Source of the DNA: Plazaster borealis
Lineage: Eukaryota; Echinodermata; Asteroidea; Forcipulatida; Labidiasteridae
Direction: 5' to 3'
DNA: 64,000 bases
Assembly: GCA_021014325.1 (NCBI GenBank)
Contig: CM037470.1
Coordinates: forward strand, 2,728,001-2,792,000
Below the pieces are notes generated by a model. It was not told the origin of the DNA. It worked only from the letters and a program-made list of their open reading frames with translations, and made no database searches. The first letter of the stretch is position 1; every line of letters begins with the position of its first letter. Position numbers and translations under genes: made by a program. Below are positions 49,701 through 61,054 of the stretch, piece after piece.

Positions 49701-51285
49701 TGATAACGAAATAAAACTTAAGGCATATAATTTGAAAACTGTATTTTCTTATAGAAAAATAATTACGAGAACAAATGTTACTTTTTGAGGATTTATTCAG
49801 CAGATACGATTCAAGCACTGTAGTAATTAGGACAGTGGTTTGGGTCGTCCGATAGCCGTTTAATCTCTTCATAAAACAGTCGTCGTTGATTATTCTTTAG
49901 TCGCGTCTGCCTCACCTTGTAGCCTCTCTCGTGCAGCCGTCAGATCACCTGCTGCGGGTCCACGGCCTGCCCTGTGCGCATCATCCTATCCAATTACCAC
50001 GACACTAACCACACCAGAAGCAATCGTGTCCCTTACAGCCTCGAGGAAATTCTAATAGTAATACCTTCATGGTGATGTCTTGCAATTTCGTGATTAGATT
50101 ATACGGCATGAGAAAAAGGCCACAGCGTCCAGTTTTTTTCGTTATTCGTAATTCTTGCACCAGACACTGGATTTACAGTACGCTTAAAGGCCTGACAGGC
50201 CACCGGCCGCTTGAGCTCATAAAGATTGAACTGCAAGTTGAGTTTAAGGATCCGTATGCCTTGATCAATGCTAGTATGGGACTTGGACAAGTCTAATGCT
50301 TTCGAACGGCTCCAGGCAGGGAAAAGCCCACAAAACAAATCTGACAAAAAGTCCTTGGTTTGGCAAATAGTCTAATTATTTTTTTCTTGTCTCACTACGG
50401 GGAGAAAATTGTTAACTAGGACGTCTGGCTTTAAGGTGTTTTCTGATCATCGTGGCTTTGTTGCCATAGAAACGTATCTGGGACGGACAGGGGAGATTGC
50501 GAAATTAGGAACTGTAAAGAAGAAGAAAAAAACCCACACGCGATCGTTCACACGTTCACCTTTTTATTTCCGCCTTGAGAGCAAGACTACATCGCGGTCT
50601 GACAGATCACCTCGTCCCCACTCTCGCCCCCTCAGAGTTAAAGCTTTAAATCATATCGGCAAATTCTAACAATGTCCCTCGGGGATGACAGAGATACGTG
50701 TATTGAAATAAAAAACATAAATCACTCCTGACATGCCCGCTCGGGATATTATTATATTAAGACCGTTACATGAAGTGAGCATTTTCTTATAGCCTGTCAG
50801 ATTGGAAAAATCGGGACACTTAAATTGTCTGCAAATCCAACTACACTCAGGGACCGTTCAAAATAGTCAATGTTAAAACAATTCGAAATTGTGGGTGGGT
50901 GGATCCAAAGAAATAACTGAAAATCGAAATTCAGTTTTTGTAAAAAAAAAAAGTATGTATATTAATTAACAACAAAAAGAAGAAAAAATACCCAGCTGAG
51001 CAAAATCGTTAATTTCATTCCGGATCAAACTAAAAAAGTTGTTTGTTTAAGCCAGAAAAAGCCATTGAAAACTACTGATGTTGGAGACCGTTGATCTGAA
51101 ATATCTGGTTCATTTAAGGCATTACTTTGTTCTTTAGTGTATAAATTATATTATGAAGCCATACAATATTTAAAAATCGAAATTTGGGATGGTGGGTGGG
51201 TCAAATTAATTTAATTTTTTTTAAATTATTTGTCTGATCCATGATTGTTTCTGGAAGATTGGATTCATTCTAGATTGAATTCAAG
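49701..51285. other. Intergenic, no gene recognised
   Basis: Open frames at 50069-50669 have no family resemblance that I can name and no supporting splice structure. Confidence 0.35.
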
Positions 51286-51289
51286 TAGC

Positions 51290-51475
51290 TAAGCACAAAA
51301 CAAAATATGGCGAACCAGAAAAAAGGTTACCAGCCAAAATAACATGTCATCTGTGATTGGTACCCTGCTCTGTCTTGGCTCAGCCAAAAAAGTATTAAGC
51401 AATATGTGTTGCGTAATAAGCAGCTCTATGAAATTTGATCCAGAGCAGACTGATCGAAACGTCGAGTTCTTGCGC
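51290..51475 (+). repeat. MITE relic fused to a hammerhead-like relic
   Basis: 51290-51440 matches the CCCAATTTCATA MITE (AAAGGTTACCAGCCAAAATA, ATAAGCAGCTCTATGAAATT). It passes directly into GATCCAGAGCAGACTGATCG followed by AAACGTCGAG, the GAAACGTC repeat. The TGATGAG part of the hammerhead-like core is absent. Confidence 0.5.
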
Positions 51476-51579
51476 CACCGGTTATTTTTTGAACCACCCC
51501 AAAATCAAAGAGAGAGTTCATGTACATGGTTTTACCTCAAACCTTACTCGATCTGAAAATTTCACTAGATTAATTCCCC

Positions 51580-51800
51580 CGCCGTTCAGTTCTGTGGACC
51601 CCCCGGTTCAAATCCCATCTCGGATAGGCGCCTTGTTCGCCGTGGACTGGGTTTTTCTGTCCCTTACCTGATTCCGCAGCTTCCCCTATTGTTATGTTTC
51701 CTCCCACATCTAAAAATTTACAATTTCTTCAACATTTTCTCTTCAGGCCCGGTGCAGATTACAGTGCCACTTGCTTTTGAGGATCCCTTGATTTCATTTA
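51580..51800 (+). repeat. tRNA-derived SINE, second family
   Basis: CCCCCGGTTCAAATCCCATC, GACTGGGTTTTTCTGTCCCT, TTTCCTCCCACATCTAAAAA and TTCAGGCCCGGTGCAGATTA, ending in AGTGCCACTTGCTTTTGAGG. This is the only plus-strand copy of this family in the window. Confidence 0.65.
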
Positions 51801-51954
51801 ATACCACAAACATTGTTTTGAAATGAAATAAATTCAATAAAAACAGGTGGTCGCATTTCCGAGAAAAAAATCCAATCACGGTTTCACATAATGTGTTGCA
51901 TGGCGTGTCTAAAAACTGTTGTGGGTGGGAGTTTTAACACTTTTAACACCAAAA

Positions 51955-52075
51955 ATAAATGAAACAAACAACAAACAAACAAACACCCCAACACCCCAAC
52001 AAACAAACAAACAAACAAACAAACAAACTAACAAACAAACAAACAAACAAACAAACAAACAACACAGACAGACAG
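51955..52075. repeat. (CAAA)n microsatellite
   Basis: ACAAACAAACAAAC with AACACCCCAACACCCC interruptions and a (CAGA)n end. Confidence 0.9.
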
Positions 52076-52224
52076 ACGGATATTTTTTAAAAAGCGACAA
52101 TGTTGTATTCTTTTATCCCTTTTCTCCAATCTTTCTTGTTAAAACATTGTGGTATCATTTCCACAATGTAAAAAACCCGACAAGTACAGTTCCTACCTAA
52201 AAATCGCCCGCAATGTCTATCTTG

Positions 52225-52492
52225 TAAGGGCAGACAGACAGACAAACAAACAAACAAACAAGCAAACACCCCAACAGACAAATAAACAAATAAACAAACA
52301 AACAAACACCCCAACACCCCAACAAACAAACACGCCAACACCCCCCCAAAAAACACGCAACCCCCCCCCCCCCAAAAAAAAAAAAAACAACAACAACAAC
52401 AACAAAACAAAAAACAAAAAACAAAACAAAACAAAAAACAAAAAACAAAAAAACAAAACCAAAAAAAACAACCTAACAAACTAACAACCAAT
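52225..52492. repeat. Compound A/C-rich simple repeat
   Basis: (CAGA)n, (CAAA)n with CACCCCAA blocks, a poly-C then poly-A run at 52360-52386, then (CAA)n and (AAAC)n variants. The long open frames here are low complexity on both strands. Confidence 0.9.
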
Positions 52493-53572
52493 CATGGACT
52501 ATTCCTTTAAGTAAGGAAAGCCTTTAGCTGCAAGCAGCTTGTACTTTTTGGTTCAATATCTATTTGACGTACATCTCTCATGATCAACAGGCCTCGAGGA
52601 ACGAACATAATAAAATGTAAATCTAATTTTATCCAGTACCGTCTCCAGTAGGAGAATATTCAAAAGTGCAAATTATGTTTTTTGCTCATTTTTTATTCAT
52701 TCCAGTTGTGAATTGGATAATGAAGTGCTGACCTATTTCGGATCTGAATTCATCTGCATACCATTGTCGGATTTTAATATTTTGTTTTTCTCTAGTTGGA
52801 TGTGCACAGGTCGGCACTACATACAATACCTTTGAAGTGCACCACTGTCTTTTGAGGAAAACAATCAATATGTTTCTACCCTTTATTCTCCACGAGACGC
52901 AATAAACGTGTAAGCAATCTGTGAAAAAGATTGCAGCAATTTGGTGGTCAAGTTTTAGATGAAGTACATTGAAACAAACTATCGGTGTACTTCTGTGACT
53001 TGCTGTCCACTGTTGGCCACACAGAAACCTATGTTACAAAAGAAGGGTTTTTCTAAGTTTGGTGGGCACCTGTGAAACACGAAAGGGGAAGAAAAAACAA
53101 AAAAGAGAGGAGCGGACAATCAAAAACAGCTGTCAAAATCAAGAGAAACAAGACTTTTTGTCAAATCTTGATATTGTTAGAATAGACAGACCTGATGTTT
53201 CTAATGAATGATAAGTCATGGCCGGGAGTTCTTGCCAACACTTTGGTCGCTGACAATCAAATTTGAGGATTACGCTTATTCACTTTCATATTGACTTTTC
53301 TTCGATGGCAATCTCGAAATTGTGACTGATTGGTTGTAAGTGTGATGAGCATGGTAGTTTCAACCCACACTATAAAAACGAACTTTCCACAGAGTAACTT
53401 CCATGGTAATTTGTTCATTTTTTAGGGTGATCGCTAGACGCTTCACAGAGAGAGCTAGGCAATGCACTATGTCCTTGACGTCACATCCCTGCACATTTTA
53501 AGTAACCGCTGCCCAAATAGGAACTTGTACTAGATCCGAATACCGGAATCGAGGTACATTTAGGTAGAGGGG
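52493..53572. other. Intergenic, nothing recognised
   Basis: AT-rich, no coding support and no clear repeat. Confidence 0.4.
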
Positions 53573-53771
53573 CCCAATTTCATATAGAGCTGCTTATAAA
53601 GCACAAAAAGGAGCTCAGCACAACAAAATTATGTTTACCAGAATAAGGTTACCAGCCAAAATACCATTCCACATGTACCATTTGTGAGTGGTTACCTGCT
53701 TATTTTTGCTTCGCAGAAAATTAAGTTAGGCAATACTTTTTGCTTGAGCAGCTCTTTGAAATTGGACCCAG
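53573..53771. mobile_element. MITE, CCCAATTTCATA family, fullest copy
   Basis: Left GGCCCAATTTCATATAGAGC with TGCTTATAAAGC, and right TGCTTGAGCAGCTCTTTGAA with ATTGGACCC, form inverted repeats of about 25 bp. The interior has GGTTACCAGCCAAAATACCA and GAGTGGTTACCTGCTTATTT, themselves partly inverted. Confidence 0.75.
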
Positions 53772-53789
53772 GGCTATGGTCACAATAGG

Positions 53790-54000
53790 CCCGGTCTAAA
53801 CTTAGGCCTTACTTTAGCTCATAGGCCTCACTTAGCTATAAACAGGGTGTGGCCACATTTAGGTCAGGGCTATCTAGATCTCGGGATTACATTTAGGTCT
53901 GTGCTACGTTTAGGTAAAGGGTGGTGTGCACATTTAGATTTGAATTTCTAGTTACATTTAGGCATGGGCTTTAATGTTTAGGTCTCGGGTTATAGTTATG
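53790..54000. repeat. Degenerate minisatellite around ACATTTAGGT
   Basis: ACATTTAGGT, ACGTTTAGGT, ACATTTAGAT and ATGTTTAGGT recur at about 30-40 bp with GGGCTAT-like spacers. Confidence 0.5.
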
Positions 54001-54499
54001 TGCCGCACAAACACCAGTAAGATCCACCGAAAATTATTTTAAATGTTAACTACTTTGACGAATTGAGAATTCGTAAATTAGCATCGTGGAAGGGTCTGGC
54101 TTATAGTCACAGCCTTCAGAGTGTCGATGCCACTCTGGGTTAAATCAACGACCACATCATACGATGTGAAAATTAGCACTAGTGGGAAAGCTAAACCCCC
54201 TTTAAGTGTCAAACAAATTTTTTTTGATGAAACGTTCATTGAAAATCTCATCAGCAACGGCTGGGTTGTTTTTCCTTTCTGGTAATCCGATCAGATAAAA
54301 AGAACCAACAAGAAAGTCCGATGAGATCTCTATGGGATTCATTTACGGTACCTGGTGTTCTGACAGCGAATATTAATTGTATGAAAGAGATATAGACACA
54401 AGTCCCTATAAATTGCCGTCCAATAATTGTCACATACGCTTGTCATGACTGCAATTTTTGCTGATAAAAAAATACAAACTGTTTAACAACAAATAAAAC
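54001..54499. other. Intergenic, nothing recognised
   Basis: No coding support or repeat boundary seen. Confidence 0.4.
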
Positions 54500-54730
54500 A
54501 ATACTCGGTTCTTATATAGCGCATCATCACATCCCATACGGCGTATCAAAGCGCTCATTATTTGTTTTTCAACAGGAAGCAGAAATATGTTTTGAATTAT
54601 AAGACCCATTTATGTATCACCTTGTAATGGTTTACAAGGTGCTGCGGCGCATTCAGCAGCCACTACCAGAAACATCGGGCAAACCCCTTCTCTTAGTGAT
54701 AAGTGTAAGTGGGTTCTTACATGGTGTAGT
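54500..54730 (-). repeat. SINE 3' portion, inverted
   Basis: GTTCTTATATAGCGCATCAT, CAAAGCGCTCATTATTTGTT, ACAAGGTGCTGCGGCGCATT and CATTCAGCAGCCACTACCAG match 10305-10480. Confidence 0.6.
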
Positions 54731-54934
54731 GGTTTTTTACGTTGTGAGTGTGACTATTGAGTATTAAATTCTTCATCACCTCGCCCTCTACGTTATAAAA
54801 TAAACCCCGTAAAACAAAGCCTGATTCATTTTGAGATAAAACAAAAATCACCAACACCGTACGCCGAAAAAAAAACACTCCACCATTCTCCCTTCAGATG
54901 CGCCCAGAAATAATCCCGTTATAAGTGGCTGAAT

Positions 54935-55310
54935 TTAAAGGCACTGTACCTGTTTGGTAATTACTCAAAATATATATTAACATAAAAACGGACTTGGTAA
55001 CGAGCAACGGAGAGCTGTTGATAGTATAAAACATTGTGAGAAACGACTCCCTCTGAAGTAACGTAGTTTTTGAGAAAGAGGTAATTTATCACTAAAATAA
55101 TAAAATACTTCTTGCAAGAAGCCTTTTATTCCTACCTGAAAGCACACAAATTTGTACAACAAGGGTGTTTTTTCTTTCAACTTTTTCTTGCAACTTCGAT
55201 GACCAATTGAGCCCAAATTTTCACAGGCTTGTTATTCTATGCATATGTTGGGATACACCAAGTGAGAACACTGGTCTTTGACAATTACCAAACGTGTTCA
55301 GTGCCTTTAA
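54935..55310 (-). mobile_element. TTAA-flanked MITE (family A), copy 6
   Basis: Ends TTAAAGGCACTGTACCTGTT and AACGTGTTCAGTGCCTTTAA with the standard interior. Confidence 0.85.
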
Positions 55311-56169
55311 AGACGTTTATTTTTTTACGGGGACATGATCACCAGGTTTCTCCCCAACCGTGTTTAAATCGAGCAGGCGAGCAGGAACTATCCATTCAAT
55401 TATTTGCTTCATCGTGCATAGTGCTGCATTATAGCTATATAAATAACCCATAACTGTGGAACTATTGATGCCTTTTTTGAAAAGCATGGCCCAGGCACAC
55501 TGGATCGGTCATGTTGAAGTGCGTGTTGGGGGGGGCGGGGGGACGGGGGGACGTGACGGTCGAATTGACGGGAGAAGCTGGAGACGCAGCTGAAGTGGGA
55601 AGCCGAGGCCGATATATTAGGCGCAGACCCCGTGCTAGTTTAAATACGCTCACGCAATGATAAAGCGCACTAATGGATACATCATGGGGAGGCTGTCACC
55701 AGACAGCATGCTGGTAACCATCCGTTGACAGCCCACATTGATATAAATAACCAACTCACCTAGACCAGATTTCATAAAATAGCGAAGTAACACAAAATGT
55801 CAAATCCAAAGTGTTGCAGGTAAACTTAAAACCGAAGCCACTGCTTTGTATGTATTTGTATAGTTGTTTCCCCCTGGGGACGGGTATGAATTTACTATTC
55901 CCCTAAACACTGATGCATTTAACCTTGTTTCTTTGTGGAATCTTTACCTTGTTGAATACGTGCCGTACAACCATACGAGGGGCTAAACAAACTGCGCACG
56001 TAACAGTGTCTCCACCACGTTCAGGTCTAGCTATACTTGAAAAAAGGCAAGTACCAACATTTTGGTAGAAGCACAGAAATTTTAACTAGTGCTGAAGTAG
56101 CTTCAAAAGCGAGACGGGTTAACACGCATAAATGTCATACAATTAACTTCCAAGCAAAGGAATCATGGA
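55311..56169. other. Intergenic; G-rich run at about 55527-55552
   Basis: No gene recognised. GGGGGGGGCGGGGGGACGG followed by GGGG (about 55529-55551) could form a G-quadruplex on the plus strand. Confidence 0.4.
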
Positions 56170-56307
56170 AGACTTTGGGGGACGCTAGGTGGCAGCAGAC
56201 TTTTCCAGGTAAATCCATCGTTCTCGAAAATATGCGCATGCTCAGAACTACGAAAGCAGTACAACTTTACCTAAATGTCTGCTGCCACCTAGCGCCCCAA
56301 AGTCTCC
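56170..56307. mobile_element. Inverted-repeat element with CTCF-like arms, best copy
   Basis: Left arm GACTTTGGGGGACGCTAGGT with GGCAGCAGAC, right arm GTCTGCTGCCACCTAGCGCC with CCAAAGTC. They are about 30-bp terminal inverted repeats around an 80-bp centre. Each arm carries the GCTAGGTGGCAGC CTCF-like core, pointing towards each other. Confidence 0.75.
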
Positions 56308-57544
56308 AATTTCTCACAGTAGCATCTTCTGCTTAACACAAAAAGCTACATACAATTTGATCCATGTTCTTTTGAATGCCAGAAATAACTTGACGTCATC
56401 GGCCAGTAGGTGCTTCCAGCCTTTATTATTATTGGTTTTTCATTTCATGTTATCTTTATTATTACTTGTTTTAATGATTTGGATGATTGGGTATCGATAC
56501 CGGTTTCGTATTCGGTATTCGGTAAACCATACGAGTAAGCTTGGTATTGCCAAATGCGGTTTCTACTACTCGGTCCCTTAACAAATGGGGGACTTTTCGT
56601 TCCAGGGCATTTTCTGGCAGGCAAGACCATTACACTGATGACATGCCAGTAAGAAGTCTAAATTAATATGTAGCATAAGGTTCGCAGAAAAATATTTGTA
56701 AAAAATAGCTGAACATGTTTTGGGGCATGCCCCTTTCTCTGTATACAGAGTTGATGAGTCTTGTAAACTGCCGTTTTCATCAAACTATAGATTGTATTCC
56801 CTACCATTGAGCTGTGTACAAATCATGCCTGCCACAGGAAGTCCAGACTCCGTTGCTCTGAAGTACGATATCACAAGTCACATTGTCTAAACTCATAATG
56901 TTTGCGTTTCAATTATGAACAACCTCAATGGACGTTTGGAATAAGGCAATATAAGTCACTTTGTTTTATCAACATTATTCAATTATTGCCGTTTGCGAGG
57001 TAACTTGATTTGTCTAACATTTTGATAAAATTTCTTGGAGGAAGACAATTTCATTACGATGCCAAGAATAATACGGAAGAGTGGAGGGAAACTCGAAGCA
57101 GGTTGGGAGATCCACAGGAGTTTACACCGACCAGACTTGTAATATGTTTAATTTTAATGACAAGTAAAAGAAAATTGGTTTTATTAAAGAGCTCTTGGGA
57201 ATTACGTTTTTTGATCAGAGAAACCTCCATGGCCCCGGGCATTTTGGAAGCGTTTGAAGAAAAAAAAAACCTTGCCTAAATTGTCAGATTTTAATGATTG
57301 TATTGAGATGTGTACATTTTGTGCCTGCAGAAAGACTATGTAATGAGATACATCAGTCTCCTAGGGTGCACCCCACTTACAAGAACGAATCAATTCGTCA
57401 AAACCTGAATCTTCAAAATGCTATTTTGCTGACTTTGACAATCATGAAAATACGTATATAGAGGTTTAGTACAGGTACAATCACTGAGTTTGTCAGACGT
57501 ACAAACTCATACAGTTTTGTGAAAAAGTAAACAGCGTTTTATAT
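56308..57544. other. Intergenic, no gene recognised
   Basis: AT-rich; open frames here have no recognisable family. Confidence 0.4.
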
Positions 57545-57930
57545 TACAACATAACTCAGGGAAACTTCATTGGCTACCGATTGGAAAACGGATTAATTTT
57601 AAAATTTGCTCTTTTTGTTTATAAATGCTTGAACAAAACTACTCCTAGATATCTTTCCAATTTACCGTCATATTATTACACTCCTCCACGTTTTTTCGGG
57701 TCCACACTTGACATTACTCACTTGAATGTTCCCCGTACAAACAAAGTTCTGGGTCAAAAAGCATTCAGTTAGCTGGATCCATTGCCTGCGGAACAATCTT
57801 CCTCCTGTCATAAGGGAATCTGTTAGTTTCTCTATTATTTCATAAAGCTCTATAAAGACTCACCTCTATCCATGTTAATTTCTATCATGTGCGCTATGAT
57901 CTTGATGGGACAGCGCCTTAGAATTTTTTG
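57545..57930 (+). pseudogene. CR1-like LINE reverse transcriptase C-terminus and 3' end
   Basis: Frame text includes LHWLPIGKRINFKI, VYKCLNKTTPRYLSNLPSYY and LNVPRTNKVLGQKAFS, the usual closing phrases of CR1-type LINE reverse transcriptase ORFs (LHWLPV..RI.FK, VYK.LN...P.YL, VPR....G.RAFS). A stop follows AFS, and one shift near 57610 separates the first two phrases. The untranslated tail ends GATGGGACAGCGCCTTAGAA. The 5' portion of the element is missing. Confidence 0.75.
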
Positions 57931-58951
57931 TTTAAAGTGTTTAATGTTAACATGATGTGCCTCCGTTCTTTGTATCAAAAGTTGAAACAAACTAACATGC
58001 AACCGTCTTCATAAAGTCTGTTGTGTTTTCTTCACTAGTTGTGTACACTTTGTGACTGCCGGAAGTCTACGCTTTGAAGATCCGTTTGTAAATATGTATA
58101 GCAAAGAGTAAACTGTGGTGATTTCTGGGTGATTTAACTCAGGCTTTGTAGATCCGTTTGTAAATATGTAAAGCAAAGAGTGGTTTCTTGCATAGCCTTA
58201 GTTCAATACGTTACTGACTTAATTTTTTACAGAATACAATGGGGACGTCAACAACTGGACAGGTACAAGATCATATCAAAATATGAAACTACCTTTTCCC
58301 GCCATGTCATTCTTTCAGCGAAGTGTAGACTGTCGGTTCATGTTAATGTTTACTTAGGATAAATGGACAGTAATGAAGCGTTGTAGGCGCTTTGCACGCC
58401 AGCCCGTGTTTATCCACTTTGTCTGGCGAGTAGGGAGACGGGATCACAAGACGGGATTTCGACACGGATGTGAAAGTGGCTTACGGGCGTCCGATACTCT
58501 GAAGCCAACTATTGTAATAATATTCGGCTGAAATAAAATTGAACAAAACAAGATGTTTACACAATGTGTTTTTTTTATTCAGTTCAATATCCATGGTGGA
58601 AAACTTCTCTTGAAATATCTTTTGATTTGAAAACAGTGAAAACGTAGAGAGGTTTAACGTAGGGAGGTTTTTTTTTTTTTTTGGTGTGTGTGTCGTGTAT
58701 GACCCAAATAACCGTTTAAGCTAAACTTTCATAGGTTTGTTATGTATTCGGGTCACACAAAATGTGGATCTTTGACAATTTCTATTTGTTTTCGTGTGCT
58801 TTAAGTGCAGACAGCGAAAAGCAGTTTGTGTTTTCCCTGGAAGGGAAGGGGTCAATAGGGGGGGCCTACCCAATATTTTACCCGAGTGACAGCTATATTT
58901 TTCCCCATGCGATGGTCTCCTTCCACGCTAGATCTGACGATCCATGTAAAT
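57931..58951. other. Intergenic; short direct repeat
   Basis: TTGTAGATCCGTTTGTAAATATGTA-type text (GATCCGTTTGTAAATATGTA) occurs at 58079 and 58150. A poly-T/GT run is at 58669-58700. No gene recognised. Confidence 0.4.
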
Positions 58952-59000
58952 AAAATGTTTCCTCGGGCTATGGCACTGCCATAGCCCGAGGAAACATTTT
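58952..59000. repeat. 49-bp near-perfect palindrome
   Basis: 24-bp arms starting AAAATGTTTCCTCGGGCTAT are exact reverse complements around a single C at 58976. It could extrude a cruciform or form a very stable RNA hairpin. Confidence 0.85.
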
Positions 59001-59342
59001 GCCTCTTCCCAGCCCCCCCCCACCCCCCCCCCCATCCCTCTCCAGTTGCCTTTACCATGTATAAGCCCGAACGGTCGATTAGTGGGGGGAAGTTAAAGCT
59101 AAACTCAGAGCAAAATAATCAATTTGTTTGAAACTGGAGAAGAGGAAGCTTGGGAAAACGAAATTGCTGGCCGTTTGTCCACTTGACTCCTCTGCCAACG
59201 AAACACTTCACACACCACTCCACCTCGCGCATGGTGTGTCTACTCCAAAATACCTTAAAGGTGTAGTGCATGATTGGGCAGAGAATGTTATCTTTCGGTT
59301 GATGTTAAACCTATTTTTGGAACATCTTTTTTAGACCAATCT

Positions 59343-59378
59343 TTTGAAGACGACTACAACAAGCTCGTCGAAACGTTG
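59343..59378 (+). repeat. Hammerhead-like relic
   Basis: TTTTGAAGACGACTACAACA, then AGCTCGTCGAAACGTTGCC. GACGA/TCGTC is a perfect 5-bp stem II. The triplet after GAAAC is GTT, not GTC, and the left core is TTGAAGA. Confidence 0.4.
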
Positions 59379-59604
59379 CCAACGAACCAAAACGGCTCTT
59401 CCCAGAGCCAGCCCCCCTCTCACCATGAGATTTTGTTGCACTTGGTTGGAGCTGCAAGAAATAACCTCATAACAGTCCTTGGTGTGGACATTTTCGTATA
59501 AAACACATTGACCGAGAAAATTGTCTCCAATCACCTCATTTCGATTTTCCAGAAGAAATAAGAAGCAAAATGTGACCGTGCAAGAAACCCTTGATATAAG
59601 ATAA

Positions 59605-59935
59605 GGGTCTCGATTTCACAAAGAGTTAAGTTTGCTCTTAAGATGTTACCAATTTTAATTGCTAAAGCAAAGCATGACGTCCCAATACAAATCATTGTAG
59701 TGATATTGACAAGAATATTGGTGCTTTGTGAAATCGAGCCATAAACTGTCACTGGAATTTTCTTTAAAAGAAAAAAAAACATCTGCAGCGCTCGACTTCA
59801 CAAAGTGCTAAGAATCATCTTAAGATGAGTTATCATTATCGCCATAGTGATTTGTATTGTGACATCACACTTTGCTTCGCAATTAAGATTGATACACAGT
59901 TAAGATCAATCTTAGCTCTTTGTGAAATCGGCCTC
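59605..59935. mobile_element. Two adjacent MITEs with TTCACAAAG ends
   Basis: 59605-59745: GTCTCGATTTCACAAAGAGT to GTGCTTTGTGAAATCGAGCC. 59790-59935: GCTCGACTTCACAAAGTGCT to GCTCTTTGTGAAATCGGCC. Both have inverted ends; both carry CAATACAAATCA or its reverse-strand variant inside. Confidence 0.7.
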
Positions 59936-60269
59936 ACTTCTATTGTGTGTTTTTTGAAAACATGATTGGAACGAGTTATCTCTTCAAAAACCCAACGGTG
60001 TACCGTACCTTTAAAACAGCTTGGCAGTCTGGTAAACGGTGCCTTGCGTGCACGCTCTTCAGATTCGGTGGGCCCTAATTGGGTTGAAATGATATTAATT
60101 GCTGCTAATCAATATTAATATTGAGCTATTTATAGATCGCCTGGGGGAACGGTGTCGTGTATGAAAATATATCCCGATAGCTTGGACCGGTTATTCATAA
60201 AATTTTCAAAAAATTAGAAGGTTAGGCCTATTATAGGGTTTAATACTGACTTGTTTTATTTGTACATAT

Positions 60270-60817
60270 TTAAAGGCACTGGACACGTTTGGTAATTACT
60301 CAAAATATATATTAGCATAAAAAGTTACTTGGTAACGAGCAACAGAGAGCTGTTTATAGAATAAAACATTGTGAGAAACGACTCCCTCTGAAGTAACGTA
60401 GTTTTTGAGAAAGAGGTAATTTCTCACTAAAATATTTGAATCTAAAAAAAGACTTCAGGCCTGAAGCCTTTTTCAGGCATCTGAAAGCAAACAAATCTGT
60501 GCAACAAGGGTGTTTTTCCTTTCATCATTTTCTTGCAACTTCGATGACCAATATTGAGCCCAAATTTTCACAGGTTTGTTTTTTATGCATATGTTAGGAT
60601 ACACCAAGTGGTCTTTGACAATTACCAAACGTGTACAGCCGTCGATTTTACCAAACTCTTCCTAACTTAGGATTAATCTTAGGGCTTAGGACGAGTCCCA
60701 GCCTTGCACTGTAACATGTAAACCTTAAGATTAATCCTAAGTTAGGACGAGTTACTCGTCCTAACTCGAGATAGGATTAATCCTTGCGTTTCGTGAAATC
60801 GGCTGCAGTGCTTTTAA
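60270..60817 (-). mobile_element. TTAA-flanked MITE (family A), copy 7, split by a nested MITE
   Basis: Starts TTAAAGGCACTGGACACGTT. Its right end is cut at ACGTGTACAG (60638) and resumes as CAGTGCTTTTAA (60806-60817), so the terminal TTAA is recovered once 60639-60805 is set aside. Confidence 0.75.
60639..60805. mobile_element. MITE nested in family A copy 7
   Basis: Ends CCGTCGATTTTACCAAAC and GTTTCGTGAAATCGGCTG are inverted repeats, flanked by a CAG duplication. The interior has TTAGGATTAATCTTAGG and the tight hairpin GTTAGGACGAGT-T-ACTCGTCCTAAC. Confidence 0.7.
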
Positions 60818-61054
60818 TACAGATCAATATTGTCAAATATGAGATTCTTAAATGGCCTTACGTTTAGACCCTAGCAGCGAGTATTTCTCAAAGGCTAAAG
60901 TGACAACACAATACACATACATACATGCAGCTCTGCACCACCTTGTAAACCCTATATAAGATGCCGTATAAATAATAAATATATGTATATATATCACATG
61001 TAATATCTAATCTCCAACATTTTAAAATCAGTAACTTTTAAAAACTTTGACTTC

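Noticed and set aside
52087..52491. Long open frames on both strands
   Set aside because: They translate (CAAA)n, (CAA)n and homopolymer runs; low complexity only.
58852..59058. Minus-strand frame across the 49-bp palindrome
   Set aside because: No family resemblance; created by the palindrome and a poly-C tract.
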